Below, in pieces: positions 13,170 through 18,936 of a DNA stretch of 18,936 nucleotides (the first letter of the stretch is position 1; every line of letters begins with the position of its first letter). Position numbers and translations under genes: made by a program. The notes below the pieces were generated by a model. That model was not told the origin of the DNA and did no database searches. It saw only the letters and a program-made list of their open reading frames with translations. Origin of the DNA: JAULUH01 sp032111745. GTDB lineage: Bacteria; Chloroflexota; Anaerolineae; JAAEKA01. The stretch covers positions 1 through 18,936 of the forward strand of contig JAULUH010000507.1 in the NCBI GenBank assembly GCA_032111745.1. The letters are read 5' to 3'.

Positions 13170-13537
13170 CACAACACCTCCGGGGCCAGTGACACGATCT
13201 TCATGTAGCCAAGCTCGCGCAGCTCGCGGGCCACAGGCCCGAAGATGCGGGTGCCCCTGGGATTCTTATGATCGTCAATGATGACGGCAGCGTTATCGTC
13301 GAACCGAATATGGCTCCCATCCGCGCGGCCATATTCCTTCGTCGTACGGACTATGACTGCACGCACGAGATCGCCCTTCTTCACGCCACTATGGGGCGCT
13401 GCCTGTTTCACCGTGGCTACCACCGTGTCTCCGACTCGGGCGTAGCGACGACCCGAGCCGCCACGAACCTGGATCACCAAGATCTCTTTGGCGCCTGTAT
13501 TGTCAGCTATTCTGAGCCGACTCTCCTGCTGAATCAT
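13169..13537 (-). CDS. rplN: 50S ribosomal protein L14 (uL14)
   Basis: Large-subunit interface protein that contacts 16S rRNA and is the target of silencing factor RsfS. The 122-residue product starts MIQQESRLRIADNTGAKEIL, has QVRGGSGRRYARVGDTVVAT, HSGVKKGDLVRAVIVRTTKE, FDDNAAVIIDDHKNPRGTRI and FGPVARELRELGYMKIVSLA. Fully canonical in length and motifs. ATG 13537 has AGGAG 8 nt upstream. It overlaps rplX by one base and follows rpsQ by 21 nt. Confidence 0.98.
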   Translation of the reverse strand: MIQQESRLRIADNTGAKEILVIQVRGGSGRRYARVGDTVVATVKQAAPHSGVKKGDLVRAVIVRTTKEYGRADGSHIRFDDNAAVIIDDHKNPRGTRIFGPVARELRELGYMKIVSLAPEVL

Positions 13538-13558
13538 CGTCTGCTCTCCTAAGACCGG

Positions 13559-13852
13559 TTATTCGGCTGGAAGGCGCTCTGCATCACGGAGTGGGCTGGT
13601 CCCAATACCCCGCTGCAGGATTTCCTGTACGACCCAGCGCTTGTGCCGGCTCATCGGCCGGGACTCCAGGATGCGGACGGTGTCACCCACGCGGCACTCG
13701 TTGTTCTCATCATGGGCCATGAACCGGCGGTGGGAACGCACGACCTTACCGTAAACAGGATGGCGGACGACGCGCTGCACCTCGACCACCACGGTCTTGT
13801 CCATCTTGTCACTGGTAACCTGGCCGGTCAGCGTCTTGCGTTGCTCACGCAT
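13559..13852 (-). CDS. rpsQ: 30S ribosomal protein S17 (uS17)
   Basis: Primary 16S rRNA-binding protein of the 30S body. The 97-residue product has REQRKTLTGQVTSDKMDKTV, YGKVVRSHRRFMAHDENNEC and VGDTVRILESRPMSRHKRWV. The ~19-residue tail (LQRGIGTSPLRDAERLPAE) is beyond the usual core. ATG 13852 is chosen over a longer frame from 13894: GGAGG lies 6 nt upstream, the choice gives the family start, and it overlaps the end of rpmC by 8 nt. Confidence 0.96.
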   Translation of the reverse strand: MREQRKTLTGQVTSDKMDKTVVVEVQRVVRHPVYGKVVRSHRRFMAHDENNECRVGDTVRILESRPMSRHKRWVVQEILQRGIGTSPLRDAERLPAE

Positions 13853-14066
13853 AGTCTTCCTCCTGGGCCAGCCACGCCGCCAGCTCGCGCTCACGCAGCA
13901 CGGTCTTCAAGCGTGCTATGTCAGTGCGTACTTGCTGTAGCCGGGCGGTATTCTTCAACTGGCCGGTATGCTTTTGAAACCGCAAGTTGAACAGTTCCTC
14001 ATAAGCCTCGTCGAGGCGCTGGCCAATCTCAGCACTGGTCATGACTCGTATCTCGTAGGGCTGCAT
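13845..14066 (-). CDS. rpmC: 50S ribosomal protein L29 (uL29)
   Basis: Exit-tunnel protein that helps dock trigger factor and SRP. The 73-residue product is helical and shows the LFNLRFQKHTGQLKNTARLQ signature and VRTDIARLKTVLRERELA. Length is normal. ATG 14066 lies 3 nt after the rplP stop with AGGAG 11 nt upstream, so coupling to L16 is likely. Its last 8 bases overlap rpsQ. Confidence 0.96.
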   Translation of the reverse strand: MQPYEIRVMTSAEIGQRLDEAYEELFNLRFQKHTGQLKNTARLQQVRTDIARLKTVLRERELAAWLAQEEDYA

Positions 14067-14069
14067 GGT

Positions 14070-14492
14070 CTAGCCTTCTCCTAGCGCCTCGCGCTTGACA
14101 AACTGAGTGCGTATTGGCAGCTTGTGCGCCGCCAGACGCATTGCCTCACGCGCAGTCTCCTCGTCCACGCCCGCAATCTCGATCAGGACTCGCCCTGGAC
14201 GCACGACGGCCACATAATGGTCGACCGAACCCTTGCCGCTTCCCATGCGGGTCTCGGCCGCCTTCGCCGTCACCGGCTTGTCCGGAAAAACCTTGATCCA
14301 AATCATGCCACCGCGGCGCACATAACGCACGATGGCACGCCGCGCAGCCTCGATCTGTCGCGACGTCATCCAACATGGCTCCAAAGCCTGCAGGCCGTAC
14401 TCGCCCTGGTTGACGGTATTGCCACGCTGCGCCATGCCTCGCATGCGGCCACGGAACTGCTTGCGGTGTTTTACTCGTTTCGGCATCAACAT
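14070..14492 (-). CDS. rplP: 50S ribosomal protein L16 (uL16)
   Basis: Large-subunit protein at the A-site/CCA-end of tRNA. The 140-residue product starts MLMPKRVKHRKQFRGRMRGM, has the QGEYGLQALEPCWMTSRQIE block, RRGGMIWIKVFPDKPVTAKA, ETRMGSGKGSVDHYVAVVRP, and a typical C-terminus. ATG 14492 rather than the ATG at 14486, because AGGAG is 9 nt upstream. It follows rpsC by 81 nt, a spacer with a short GC hairpin. Confidence 0.97.
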   Translation of the reverse strand: MLMPKRVKHRKQFRGRMRGMAQRGNTVNQGEYGLQALEPCWMTSRQIEAARRAIVRYVRRGGMIWIKVFPDKPVTAKAAETRMGSGKGSVDHYVAVVRPGRVLIEIAGVDEETAREAMRLAAHKLPIRTQFVKREALGEG

Positions 14493-14536
14493 AGTGCCGC
14501 TCTCCTTGCCAGACGATAAGATGCCGCGTTGGCCAG

Positions 14537-14553
14537 CCGCCCGGCCAGGGCGG
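14537..14553 (-). other. Hairpin between rpsC and rplP
   Basis: CCGCCC/GGGCGG (14537-14542 with 14548-14553, 5-nt loop) is an all-GC 6-bp stem in the 81-nt gap after rpsC. A TGGCC/GGCCA pairing nearby can compete. No T-tract follows. Confidence 0.4.
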
Positions 14554-14573
14554 AATGAACCTGTCCCGGTAGC

Positions 14574-15230
14574 CTAGGCCGCCACCGCCACTGCAGGTCG
14601 CTCAGGCAGCACCTCACCCTTGTAGATCCAAACCTTGACCCCGATGCGGCCAAAGGTCGTCAACGCCTCGGCGTGCGCGTAGTCGATATCCGCTCGCAGG
14701 GTGTGCCGCGGCACCCGGCCCATGCGCTGCGTCTCCCTGCGAGCCATCTCCGAGCCGGATAACCGGCCGGCACAGGTGATCATCACGCCCTGCGCCCCCA
14801 GGCGCATGGCCCGGGTGATCGCCTGCTTCATGGCCCGCTTGTGCGAGATACGGCGCTCCAGCTGCTCTACGATGCTCTCCGCCACCAGGTAAGCGTCCAG
14901 CTCGGGCCGCGAGATCTCGGTGATATCAACCTTGACCCGCTTGGCCGTGAATTCCTGGAGCTTGGTCCGCAGGGCGTTCACATTGGCGCCCTTCCGACCA
15001 ATAATGATGCCTGGCTTGGCAGTGTGAATCGTGACGTGCACGTAGTTGCGCTGACGATCGATTTCAATCGCCGAAATGGCCGCGCGCTGTAGCTCCTTGT
15101 GGATCAACTCGCGAATCCGGCGATCCTCTGCCAAAAGCTCGGTATAGCGCTTGCCCTCGGCGTACCAACGGGCCTGCCAATCTTTGATGATGCCAAGACG
15201 AAAGCCGTATGGATGTACTTTGCGACCCAA
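14574..15230 (-). CDS. rpsC: 30S ribosomal protein S3 (uS3)
   Basis: Head protein at the mRNA entry pore, with helicase activity together with S4 and S5. The 218-residue product begins GRKVHPYGFRLGIIKDWQAR, has a type-2 KH domain with GRKG at 78-81, the QAITRAMRLGAQGVMITCAG block, and GRLSGSEMARRETQRMGRVP then HTLRADIDYAHAEALTTFGR and IGVKVWIYKGEVLPE. The start is TTG 15230 with GGAGG (15236-15240) only 5 nt upstream. It follows rplV by 51 nt. Confidence 0.97.
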   Translation of the reverse strand: MGRKVHPYGFRLGIIKDWQARWYAEGKRYTELLAEDRRIRELIHKELQRAAISAIEIDRQRNYVHVTIHTAKPGIIIGRKGANVNALRTKLQEFTAKRVKVDITEISRPELDAYLVAESIVEQLERRISHKRAMKQAITRAMRLGAQGVMITCAGRLSGSEMARRETQRMGRVPRHTLRADIDYAHAEALTTFGRIGVKVWIYKGEVLPERPAVAVAA

Positions 15231-15235
15231 GATGT

Positions 15236-15240
15236 CCTCC
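15236..15240 (-). promoter_or_regulatory. Shine-Dalgarno for the rpsC TTG start
   Basis: On the minus strand GGAGG lies 5 nt before TTG 15230, the codon that precedes the canonical GRKVHP N-terminus of S3. No ATG alternative gives the family start. Confidence 0.75.
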
Positions 15241-15281
15241 TGCGCGGTGGCCTGGACTGTCAGCCTGGCCCCGCCTGCCTG

Positions 15282-15635
15282 TTAGCTGCGCTCTTCCAGC
15301 ACGACGGTGATGTGCGATGACCGCCTCAGGATGGGCTTGAAGCGCCCGCGCGCGCCAAACCGCCGCCAGCGCCGCGTGGGCCCTTCGTCCGCATAGATCT
15401 CAGAGATCCACATGTCCTGGCGCGCCATGCCCTCGTTTTGCTCGGCATTGGCCAGTGCAGAGGCGACCGTCTTATGCACCGACCGGGCCGCTGCCTGCGG
15501 CATAAATTTCAACGTGCTCAGCGCGTCCTCGGCCCGCATCCCGCGCACATGGTTGATTACCAGGCGCACTTTCTGGGCCGAGATTCCCACGTGCTTCTGC
15601 TGAGCGCGCACCTGTAACGCGTTGTTAGTGCTCAT
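15282..15635 (-). CDS. rplV: 50S ribosomal protein L22 (uL22)
   Basis: Lines the nascent-peptide exit tunnel; its beta-hairpin is a macrolide-resistance site. The 117-residue product has HVGISAQKVRLVINHVRGMR, ALSTLKFMPQAAARSVHKTV, SALANAEQNEGMARQDMWIS, and the hairpin GPTRRWRRFGARGRFKPILR with the ending SSHITVVLEE. Length is normal. ATG 15635 has no good SD: just GAGAG at the end of a 15-bp tandem repeat. It follows rpsS by 48 nt. Confidence 0.96.
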   Translation of the reverse strand: MSTNNALQVRAQQKHVGISAQKVRLVINHVRGMRAEDALSTLKFMPQAAARSVHKTVASALANAEQNEGMARQDMWISEIYADEGPTRRWRRFGARGRFKPILRRSSHITVVLEERS

Positions 15636-15665
15636 TGTTCGTCAGCTCTCTGGTCGTCGGCTCTC
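15636..15665 (-). repeat. Two-copy 15-bp tandem repeat before rplV
   Basis: Two abutting 15-bp units, TGTTCGTCAGCTCTC (15636-15650) and TGGTCGTCGGCTCTC (15651-15665), match at 13 of 15 positions. On the minus strand they read GAGAGCTGACGAACA directly before the rplV ATG, with the other copy just upstream. The GAGAG in the proximal copy is the closest SD candidate. Confidence 0.7.
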
Positions 15666-15680
15666 CGGCCCCACGGCCGG
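15665..15680 (-). other. Hairpin after rpsS
   Basis: CCGGCC/GGCCGG (15665-15670 with 15675-15680, 4-nt loop) is a perfect all-GC 6-bp stem 3 nt after the rpsS stop, directly before the tandem repeat. No T-tract follows. Confidence 0.5.
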
Positions 15681-15683
15681 CCA

Positions 15684-15965
15684 CTAGCGCCTCTTGACCC
15701 GCTTCTCCTTGGAGACGTGCCCGCGGAAGAAGCGCGTGGGGGCAAACTCGCCCAGCTTGTGGCCCACCATGTTCTCGGAAACATACACGGGCACGTGACG
15801 CCTGCCATCGTGAACCGCAATCGTGTGGCCTACCATCTGCGGGAAGACCGTCGAGGCGCGCGACCAGGTCTTGATAATCTTCTTCTCGCCAGCACGGTTC
15901 ATACCCTCAATCTTCTTCAGCAGCTTGGGGTCGATGAATGGACCCTTCTTGACCGATCTCGACAT
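15684..15965 (-). CDS. rpsS: 30S ribosomal protein S19 (uS19)
   Basis: Head protein near the A-site finger. The 93-residue product starts MSRSVKKGPFIDPKLLKKIE, has IIKTWSRASTVFPQMVGHTI, AVHDGRRHVPVYVSENMVGH and KLGEFAPTRFFRGHVSKEKR. Canonical in length and motifs. ATG 15965 has GAGAGG 7 nt upstream. It follows rplB by 27 nt. Confidence 0.98.
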   Translation of the reverse strand: MSRSVKKGPFIDPKLLKKIEGMNRAGEKKIIKTWSRASTVFPQMVGHTIAVHDGRRHVPVYVSENMVGHKLGEFAPTRFFRGHVSKEKRVKRR

Positions 15966-15992
15966 GGGTCAACCTCTCTTTGCCTAGGCCCG

Positions 15993-16829
15993 TTAGCGGC
16001 GGCTCTTGCCGCGGCGGCGCACAATGTACTTGTTCGTCAACTTGGTGCGGCGGGTCTTGTAACCCAACGTGGGCTTGCCCCAGGGCGTCTTCGGACCCGG
16101 CATGCCAATGGGCGAGCGACCCTCCCCACCACCGTGCGGGTGCGCAGATGGATCCATGGCTACACCACGCACCTCGGGACGCCGGCCCATCCACCGCTTG
16201 CGACCAGCTTTGCCCAGGGTGACGTTTGCATGGTCGGTGTTGCCAACCTGGCCTACAGTAGCCATACAGTTGATGCTTACCTTGCGCATCTCACCGCTGG
16301 GTAGGCGGAGGGTGGCCATATCGCCTTCCTTGGCCATCAGCTGGGCGGCTGTGCCTGCCGAGCGGGCGATCTGGCCGCCGCGACCGGGCTGCAGCTCGAC
16401 GTTGTGCACCACCGTGCCCAGCGGGATCCGGGTGAGCGGCAATGCGTTGCCAGTCCTGATCTCGGCCTCGGCCCCAGACATCACCTTATCGCCTACGCTA
16501 AGGCCCAACGGAGCCAGGATATAGCGCTTGGCGCCATCCGCGTAGACCAGGAGCGCAATGCGGGCCGACCGGTTCGGATCGTACTCGATGGCCGTGACCC
16601 GTGCGGGCACTCCGGCCTTGTCGCGCTTGAAGTCGATCAAACGATAGAGGCGCTTGTGTCCACCACCGCGCTGGCGCACGGTAATCCGACCCTTGCTGTT
16701 TCGTCCCGCCTTGCGAGGCAGGGGTACCACCAACGAGCGCTCGGGCCGCTTCTTGGTCAGCTCATCAAACGTCAGAACGCTCATTCCCCGGCGACCCGGG
16801 GAGGTAGGCTTGTAAACCCGAATACCCAT
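15993..16829 (-). CDS. rplB: 50S ribosomal protein L2 (uL2)
   Basis: Conserved large-subunit protein required for subunit association and peptidyl-transferase assembly. The 278-residue product has GIRVYKPTSPGRRGMSVLTF, KAGRNSKGRITVRQRGGGHK, the VHNVELQPGRGGQIARSAGT block, and the C-terminal RGVAMDPSAHPHGGGEGRSP. The conserved His is H230 (HPHGGGEG), but the residue before it is Ala229, where the family usually has Asp (E. coli DHPHGG). ATG 16829 has AGGAG 6 nt upstream. Gap to rplW is 14 nt. Confidence 0.97.
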   Translation of the reverse strand: MGIRVYKPTSPGRRGMSVLTFDELTKKRPERSLVVPLPRKAGRNSKGRITVRQRGGGHKRLYRLIDFKRDKAGVPARVTAIEYDPNRSARIALLVYADGAKRYILAPLGLSVGDKVMSGAEAEIRTGNALPLTRIPLGTVVHNVELQPGRGGQIARSAGTAAQLMAKEGDMATLRLPSGEMRKVSINCMATVGQVGNTDHANVTLGKAGRKRWMGRRPEVRGVAMDPSAHPHGGGEGRSPIGMPGPKTPWGKPTLGYKTRRTKLTNKYIVRRRGKSRR

Positions 16830-16843
16830 CGTCTACTCCTTGC

Positions 16844-17134
16844 CTAAACGCCCTCGATCCAGGTGATGCGGTCACCCTGTTTCAGAGTGACGATAGCCTT
16901 CTTCCACGCCGGCTTTTTGATCACGACACGGCGACCACGGCGGCCGATTCGGGCCGGGTTGTTCAAGATGCGCACCTTCAGCACGGTAACGTCGAATGCT
17001 GTCTCGACGGCATCTCGCACCATATGCTTGTTGGCCCGTCGATCGACCTCGAACGCATACTGGTTGACCAGCTCGGCCAGGCCAGTCGACTTCTCCGTGA
17101 TCAGCGGACGGCGCAATACCTCTCGTACGTGCAT
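16844..17134 (-). CDS. rplW: 50S ribosomal protein L23 (uL23)
   Basis: Exit-tunnel protein that docks trigger factor and SRP. The 96-residue product begins MHVREVLRRPLITEKSTGLA, has NQYAFEVDRRANKHMVRDAV, the basic loop and RRGRRVVIKKPAWKKAIVTL. ATG 17134 is chosen over a GTG 12 nt upstream because GAGG lies 6 nt before it. It follows rplD by 28 nt. Confidence 0.96.
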   Translation of the reverse strand: MHVREVLRRPLITEKSTGLAELVNQYAFEVDRRANKHMVRDAVETAFDVTVLKVRILNNPARIGRRGRRVVIKKPAWKKAIVTLKQGDRITWIEGV

Positions 17135-17162
17135 GGTAATCCTCACCTAGGCCTAAATGCGC

Positions 17163-17792
17163 TCAACTCAAGATCCGCTCGATCTCGGCCACAGCGTCCT
17201 GGGTCAGCACCAGCGTGCGATACCCTAGCAGGTCGCGCACGTTGAGATAGCCGGCCCAAAGCGTCTTGACGTCAGGCAGGTTGCGCGCCGACCGCTCCAC
17301 GGCAAAGTCGTGGCCCGGCAACAAGATCAAGGCGCTCTCATCCACGTTGAGCTTCCGCAGCATGGCCACGATGTCCTTGGTCTTGGGCATGTCCAGGGCC
17401 AGCCTGTCCACCACTACCAATTGCTCATTGGCTGCCTTGGCGGAGAGAGCGGATCGCATGGCAACCCGGCGCATCTTGCGCGGCATTTGCTGCTCGTAGG
17501 AACGTGGCTTGGGCCCGAAAACAATGCCACCGCCACGCCACTGCGGCGCCCGGGTGCTACCCTGGCGAGCCCGACCCGTACCCTTTTGTCGCCACGGCTT
17601 GCGGCCGCCGCCGCTGACCTCGCCACGCTCTTTGGTTTTGTGCGTGCCGCGGCGGCTATTTGCGAGCTGGCGCAACAGCGCCTGATGCATGACAGCCCTG
17701 TTGACGGGGGCGGCGAAAATCTCGTCCTGTAGCTCGATCTCGCCGACGGTCTCTCCAGCCATATTGCGCACTGGTACGATCATCTTGCTCAC
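17163..17792 (-). CDS. rplD: 50S ribosomal protein L4 (uL4)
   Basis: Exit-tunnel constriction protein; in E. coli it also represses the S10 operon through a leader before rpsJ. The 209-residue product shows IVPVRNMAGETVGEIELQDE, ANSRRGTHKTKERGEVSGGG, RKPWRQKGTGRARQGSTRAP (the extended tunnel loop) and QWRGGGIVFGPKPRSY. The start is GTG 17792 in a GTGA overlap of 4 nt with the rplC stop; the in-frame ATG at 17783 is possible, and the SD near the GTG is modest. No room for an L4 leader exists between tuf and rpsJ. Confidence 0.95.
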   Translation of the reverse strand: MSKMIVPVRNMAGETVGEIELQDEIFAAPVNRAVMHQALLRQLANSRRGTHKTKERGEVSGGGRKPWRQKGTGRARQGSTRAPQWRGGGIVFGPKPRSYEQQMPRKMRRVAMRSALSAKAANEQLVVVDRLALDMPKTKDIVAMLRKLNVDESALILLPGHDFAVERSARNLPDVKTLWAGYLNVRDLLGYRTLVLTQDAVAEIERILS

Positions 17793-18424
17793 CCCTGCTT
17801 CCTTGCTTCACGAACCATCACCAGGCCACCTTGCGGACCAGGGATAGCGCCGCGCACGACCAGCATGTCGCGCTCGGCATCCACCCGCACCACGGTCAGG
17901 CCGTGGACGGTAACTCGCCGATTACCCATGTGGCCGGGGCCCCGATGGCCCTTGAAGGTCCGCCCTGGCGTCGTCCCGGACCCGGCCGCACCCGGCGCGC
18001 GCACGCGGTCGGAAGCGCCGTGGGTCTTGGGCTGCCGGTTGAAGCCGTGACGCTTCACGCCGCCCTGGAAACCGCGGCCCTTGGAAGTACCCACTACGTC
18101 AACTCGCTCGCCAACGGTGAAGATATCCGCGTTGAGCTTCTGGCCCACCTGATAGCCGTCCAACTCTTCGGCCTTCACAGGGAATTCCCGTAGGTGGCGC
18201 AGGGCTGGAACCTGGTTGCGCCGGAGGTGCTGTAGCTCTCCTTGGCTCAGACGCTTGGGCTTGGTTTCGCCAAAGCCGACCTGGATCGCCGCATAGCCGT
18301 CCTGCTCCGGTGATTTCTTCTGGGTGACGTAGCAGGGTCCGACTTGTATCACAGTCACAGGCACGACGATGCCTTCGTCGAAGATCTGCATCATGCCTAT
18401 TTTTCTACCCAATAACCCTCGCAT
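17789..18424 (-). CDS. rplC: 50S ribosomal protein L3 (uL3)
   Basis: Early-assembling protein whose extension reaches the peptidyl-transferase region. The 211-residue product starts MRGLLGRKIGMMQIFDEGIV, has VTVIQVGPCYVTQKKSPEQD, the VVGTSKGRGFQGGVKRHGFN block and TTPGRTFKGHRGPGHMGNRR then VTVHGLTVVRVDAERDMLVV. The methylated Gln seen in E. coli (GGNQTPG) is Thr here (GSGTTPG), a common non-enteric variant. ATG 18424 has AAGGA 9 nt upstream. It lies 62 nt after rpsJ and overlaps rplD by 4 nt. Confidence 0.97.
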   Translation of the reverse strand: MRGLLGRKIGMMQIFDEGIVVPVTVIQVGPCYVTQKKSPEQDGYAAIQVGFGETKPKRLSQGELQHLRRNQVPALRHLREFPVKAEELDGYQVGQKLNADIFTVGERVDVVGTSKGRGFQGGVKRHGFNRQPKTHGASDRVRAPGAAGSGTTPGRTFKGHRGPGHMGNRRVTVHGLTVVRVDAERDMLVVRGAIPGPQGGLVMVREARKQG

Positions 18425-18486
18425 AGGTTATCATCCTTTTCTGGGACTGCCGGCCTGGGTAGAGCCTCATCATCCCATGCACAAAG

Positions 18487-18795
18487 CTACAGCTTGATCT
18501 CGATATCCACGCCCGCTGGCAAATGCAGACGCATCAAGCTGTCGATGGTCTTGCCGCTGGGGTCAATAACATCGATCAGCCGCTTGTGGGTGCGAATCTC
18601 AAACTGCTCGCGCGAATCCTTGTCGATGAACGTGCTGCGCATGACCGTGAATTTCTCCACGCGCGTGGGCAGCGGAACCGGACCGACTACCTGTGCACCA
18701 GTGCGCTCGGCAGCGTCCACGATCTGCCGCACCGAATTGTCCAGCACCCGGTGGTCGTACGCCTTCAGCTTGATCCGTATGCGTTGTTTTGCCAT
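18487..18795 (-). CDS. rpsJ: 30S ribosomal protein S10 (uS10)
   Basis: Head protein that also acts with NusB in transcription antitermination. The 102-residue product begins MAKQRIRIKLKAYDHRVLDN, has TGAQVVGPVPLPTRVEKFTV, REQFEIRTHKRLIDVIDPSG and ends LPAGVDIEIKL. Canonical in length. ATG 18795 lies 15 nt after the tuf stop, with a weak SD (GAG, 6 nt), so it is probably co-transcribed and translationally coupled with tuf. Confidence 0.97.
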   Translation of the reverse strand: MAKQRIRIKLKAYDHRVLDNSVRQIVDAAERTGAQVVGPVPLPTRVEKFTVMRSTFIDKDSREQFEIRTHKRLIDVIDPSGKTIDSLMRLHLPAGVDIEIKL

Positions 18796-18810
18796 GGTAG
18801 ACTCAGATCG

Positions 18811-18936
<126 letters not shown>

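Noticed and set aside
17131..17162. Palindrome around TAGGCCTA between rplD and rplW as an operator
   Set aside because: Short self-complementary string in a 28-nt spacer; too weak to claim.
18425..18486. Promoter or L4-type leader between rpsJ and rplC
   Set aside because: The 62-nt spacer has a CCCAG direct repeat and the rplC SD but no -10/-35 pair or convincing hairpin.

Overview
The window is a nearly uninterrupted bacterial ribosomal-protein supercluster on the minus strand. Read from the right edge it carries the 3' end of tuf, the S10 block (rpsJ-rplC-rplD-rplW-rplB-rpsS-rplV-rpsC-rplP-rpmC-rpsQ), the spc block (rplN-rplX-rplE-rpsN-rpsH-rplF-rplR-rpsE-rpmD-rplO-secY), adk-map-rpmJ, the alpha block (rpsM-rpsK-rpsD-rpoA-rplQ), then truA-rplM-rpsI. 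A hairpin-rich spacer follows, then a MogA/MoaB-type gene (minus strand). At the left edge lies the 3' end of an unrecognised plus-strand gene, convergent with mogA and separated from it by a terminator hairpin.

The DNA is GC-rich (about 60% by eye). Zinc-binding (four-Cys or CCCH) forms of S4, S14, L24, L36 and adenylate kinase, the rplQ-truA-rplM-rpsI continuation, the style of the left-edge hypothetical protein and the S10 C-terminus together suggest Chloroflexota (Anaerolineae/Caldilineae-like). This is family-level recognition, not a tree.

The genes supply ribosomal proteins, the RNA polymerase alpha subunit, the Sec translocon channel, methionine aminopeptidase, adenylate kinase and a tRNA pseudouridine synthase. 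Most neighbours are close or overlapping (rplC/rplD 4 nt, rplN/rplX 1 nt, rpmC/rpsQ 8 nt, rpsE/rpmD 11 nt), which points to long co-transcription and translational coupling. Eight genes appear to start with GTG or TTG, each judged from an upstream Shine-Dalgarno (SD) sequence, the S10-type gene order and the family N-terminus; the truA start is uncertain.

I see no previously undescribed system. The points worth checking are: infA missing from its usual place between map and rpmJ; no normal start codon for the full TruA N-terminus; a strong two-hairpin spacer between rpsD and rpoA; a long acidic tail on the alpha subunit; a secY SD placed in a hairpin loop; a 15-bp tandem repeat in front of rplV; and a few residue-level oddities in S9, L2 and L24. 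No tRNA, rRNA, CRISPR, insertion sequence or phage feature was found. No stretch longer than 300 bases lacks a gene.
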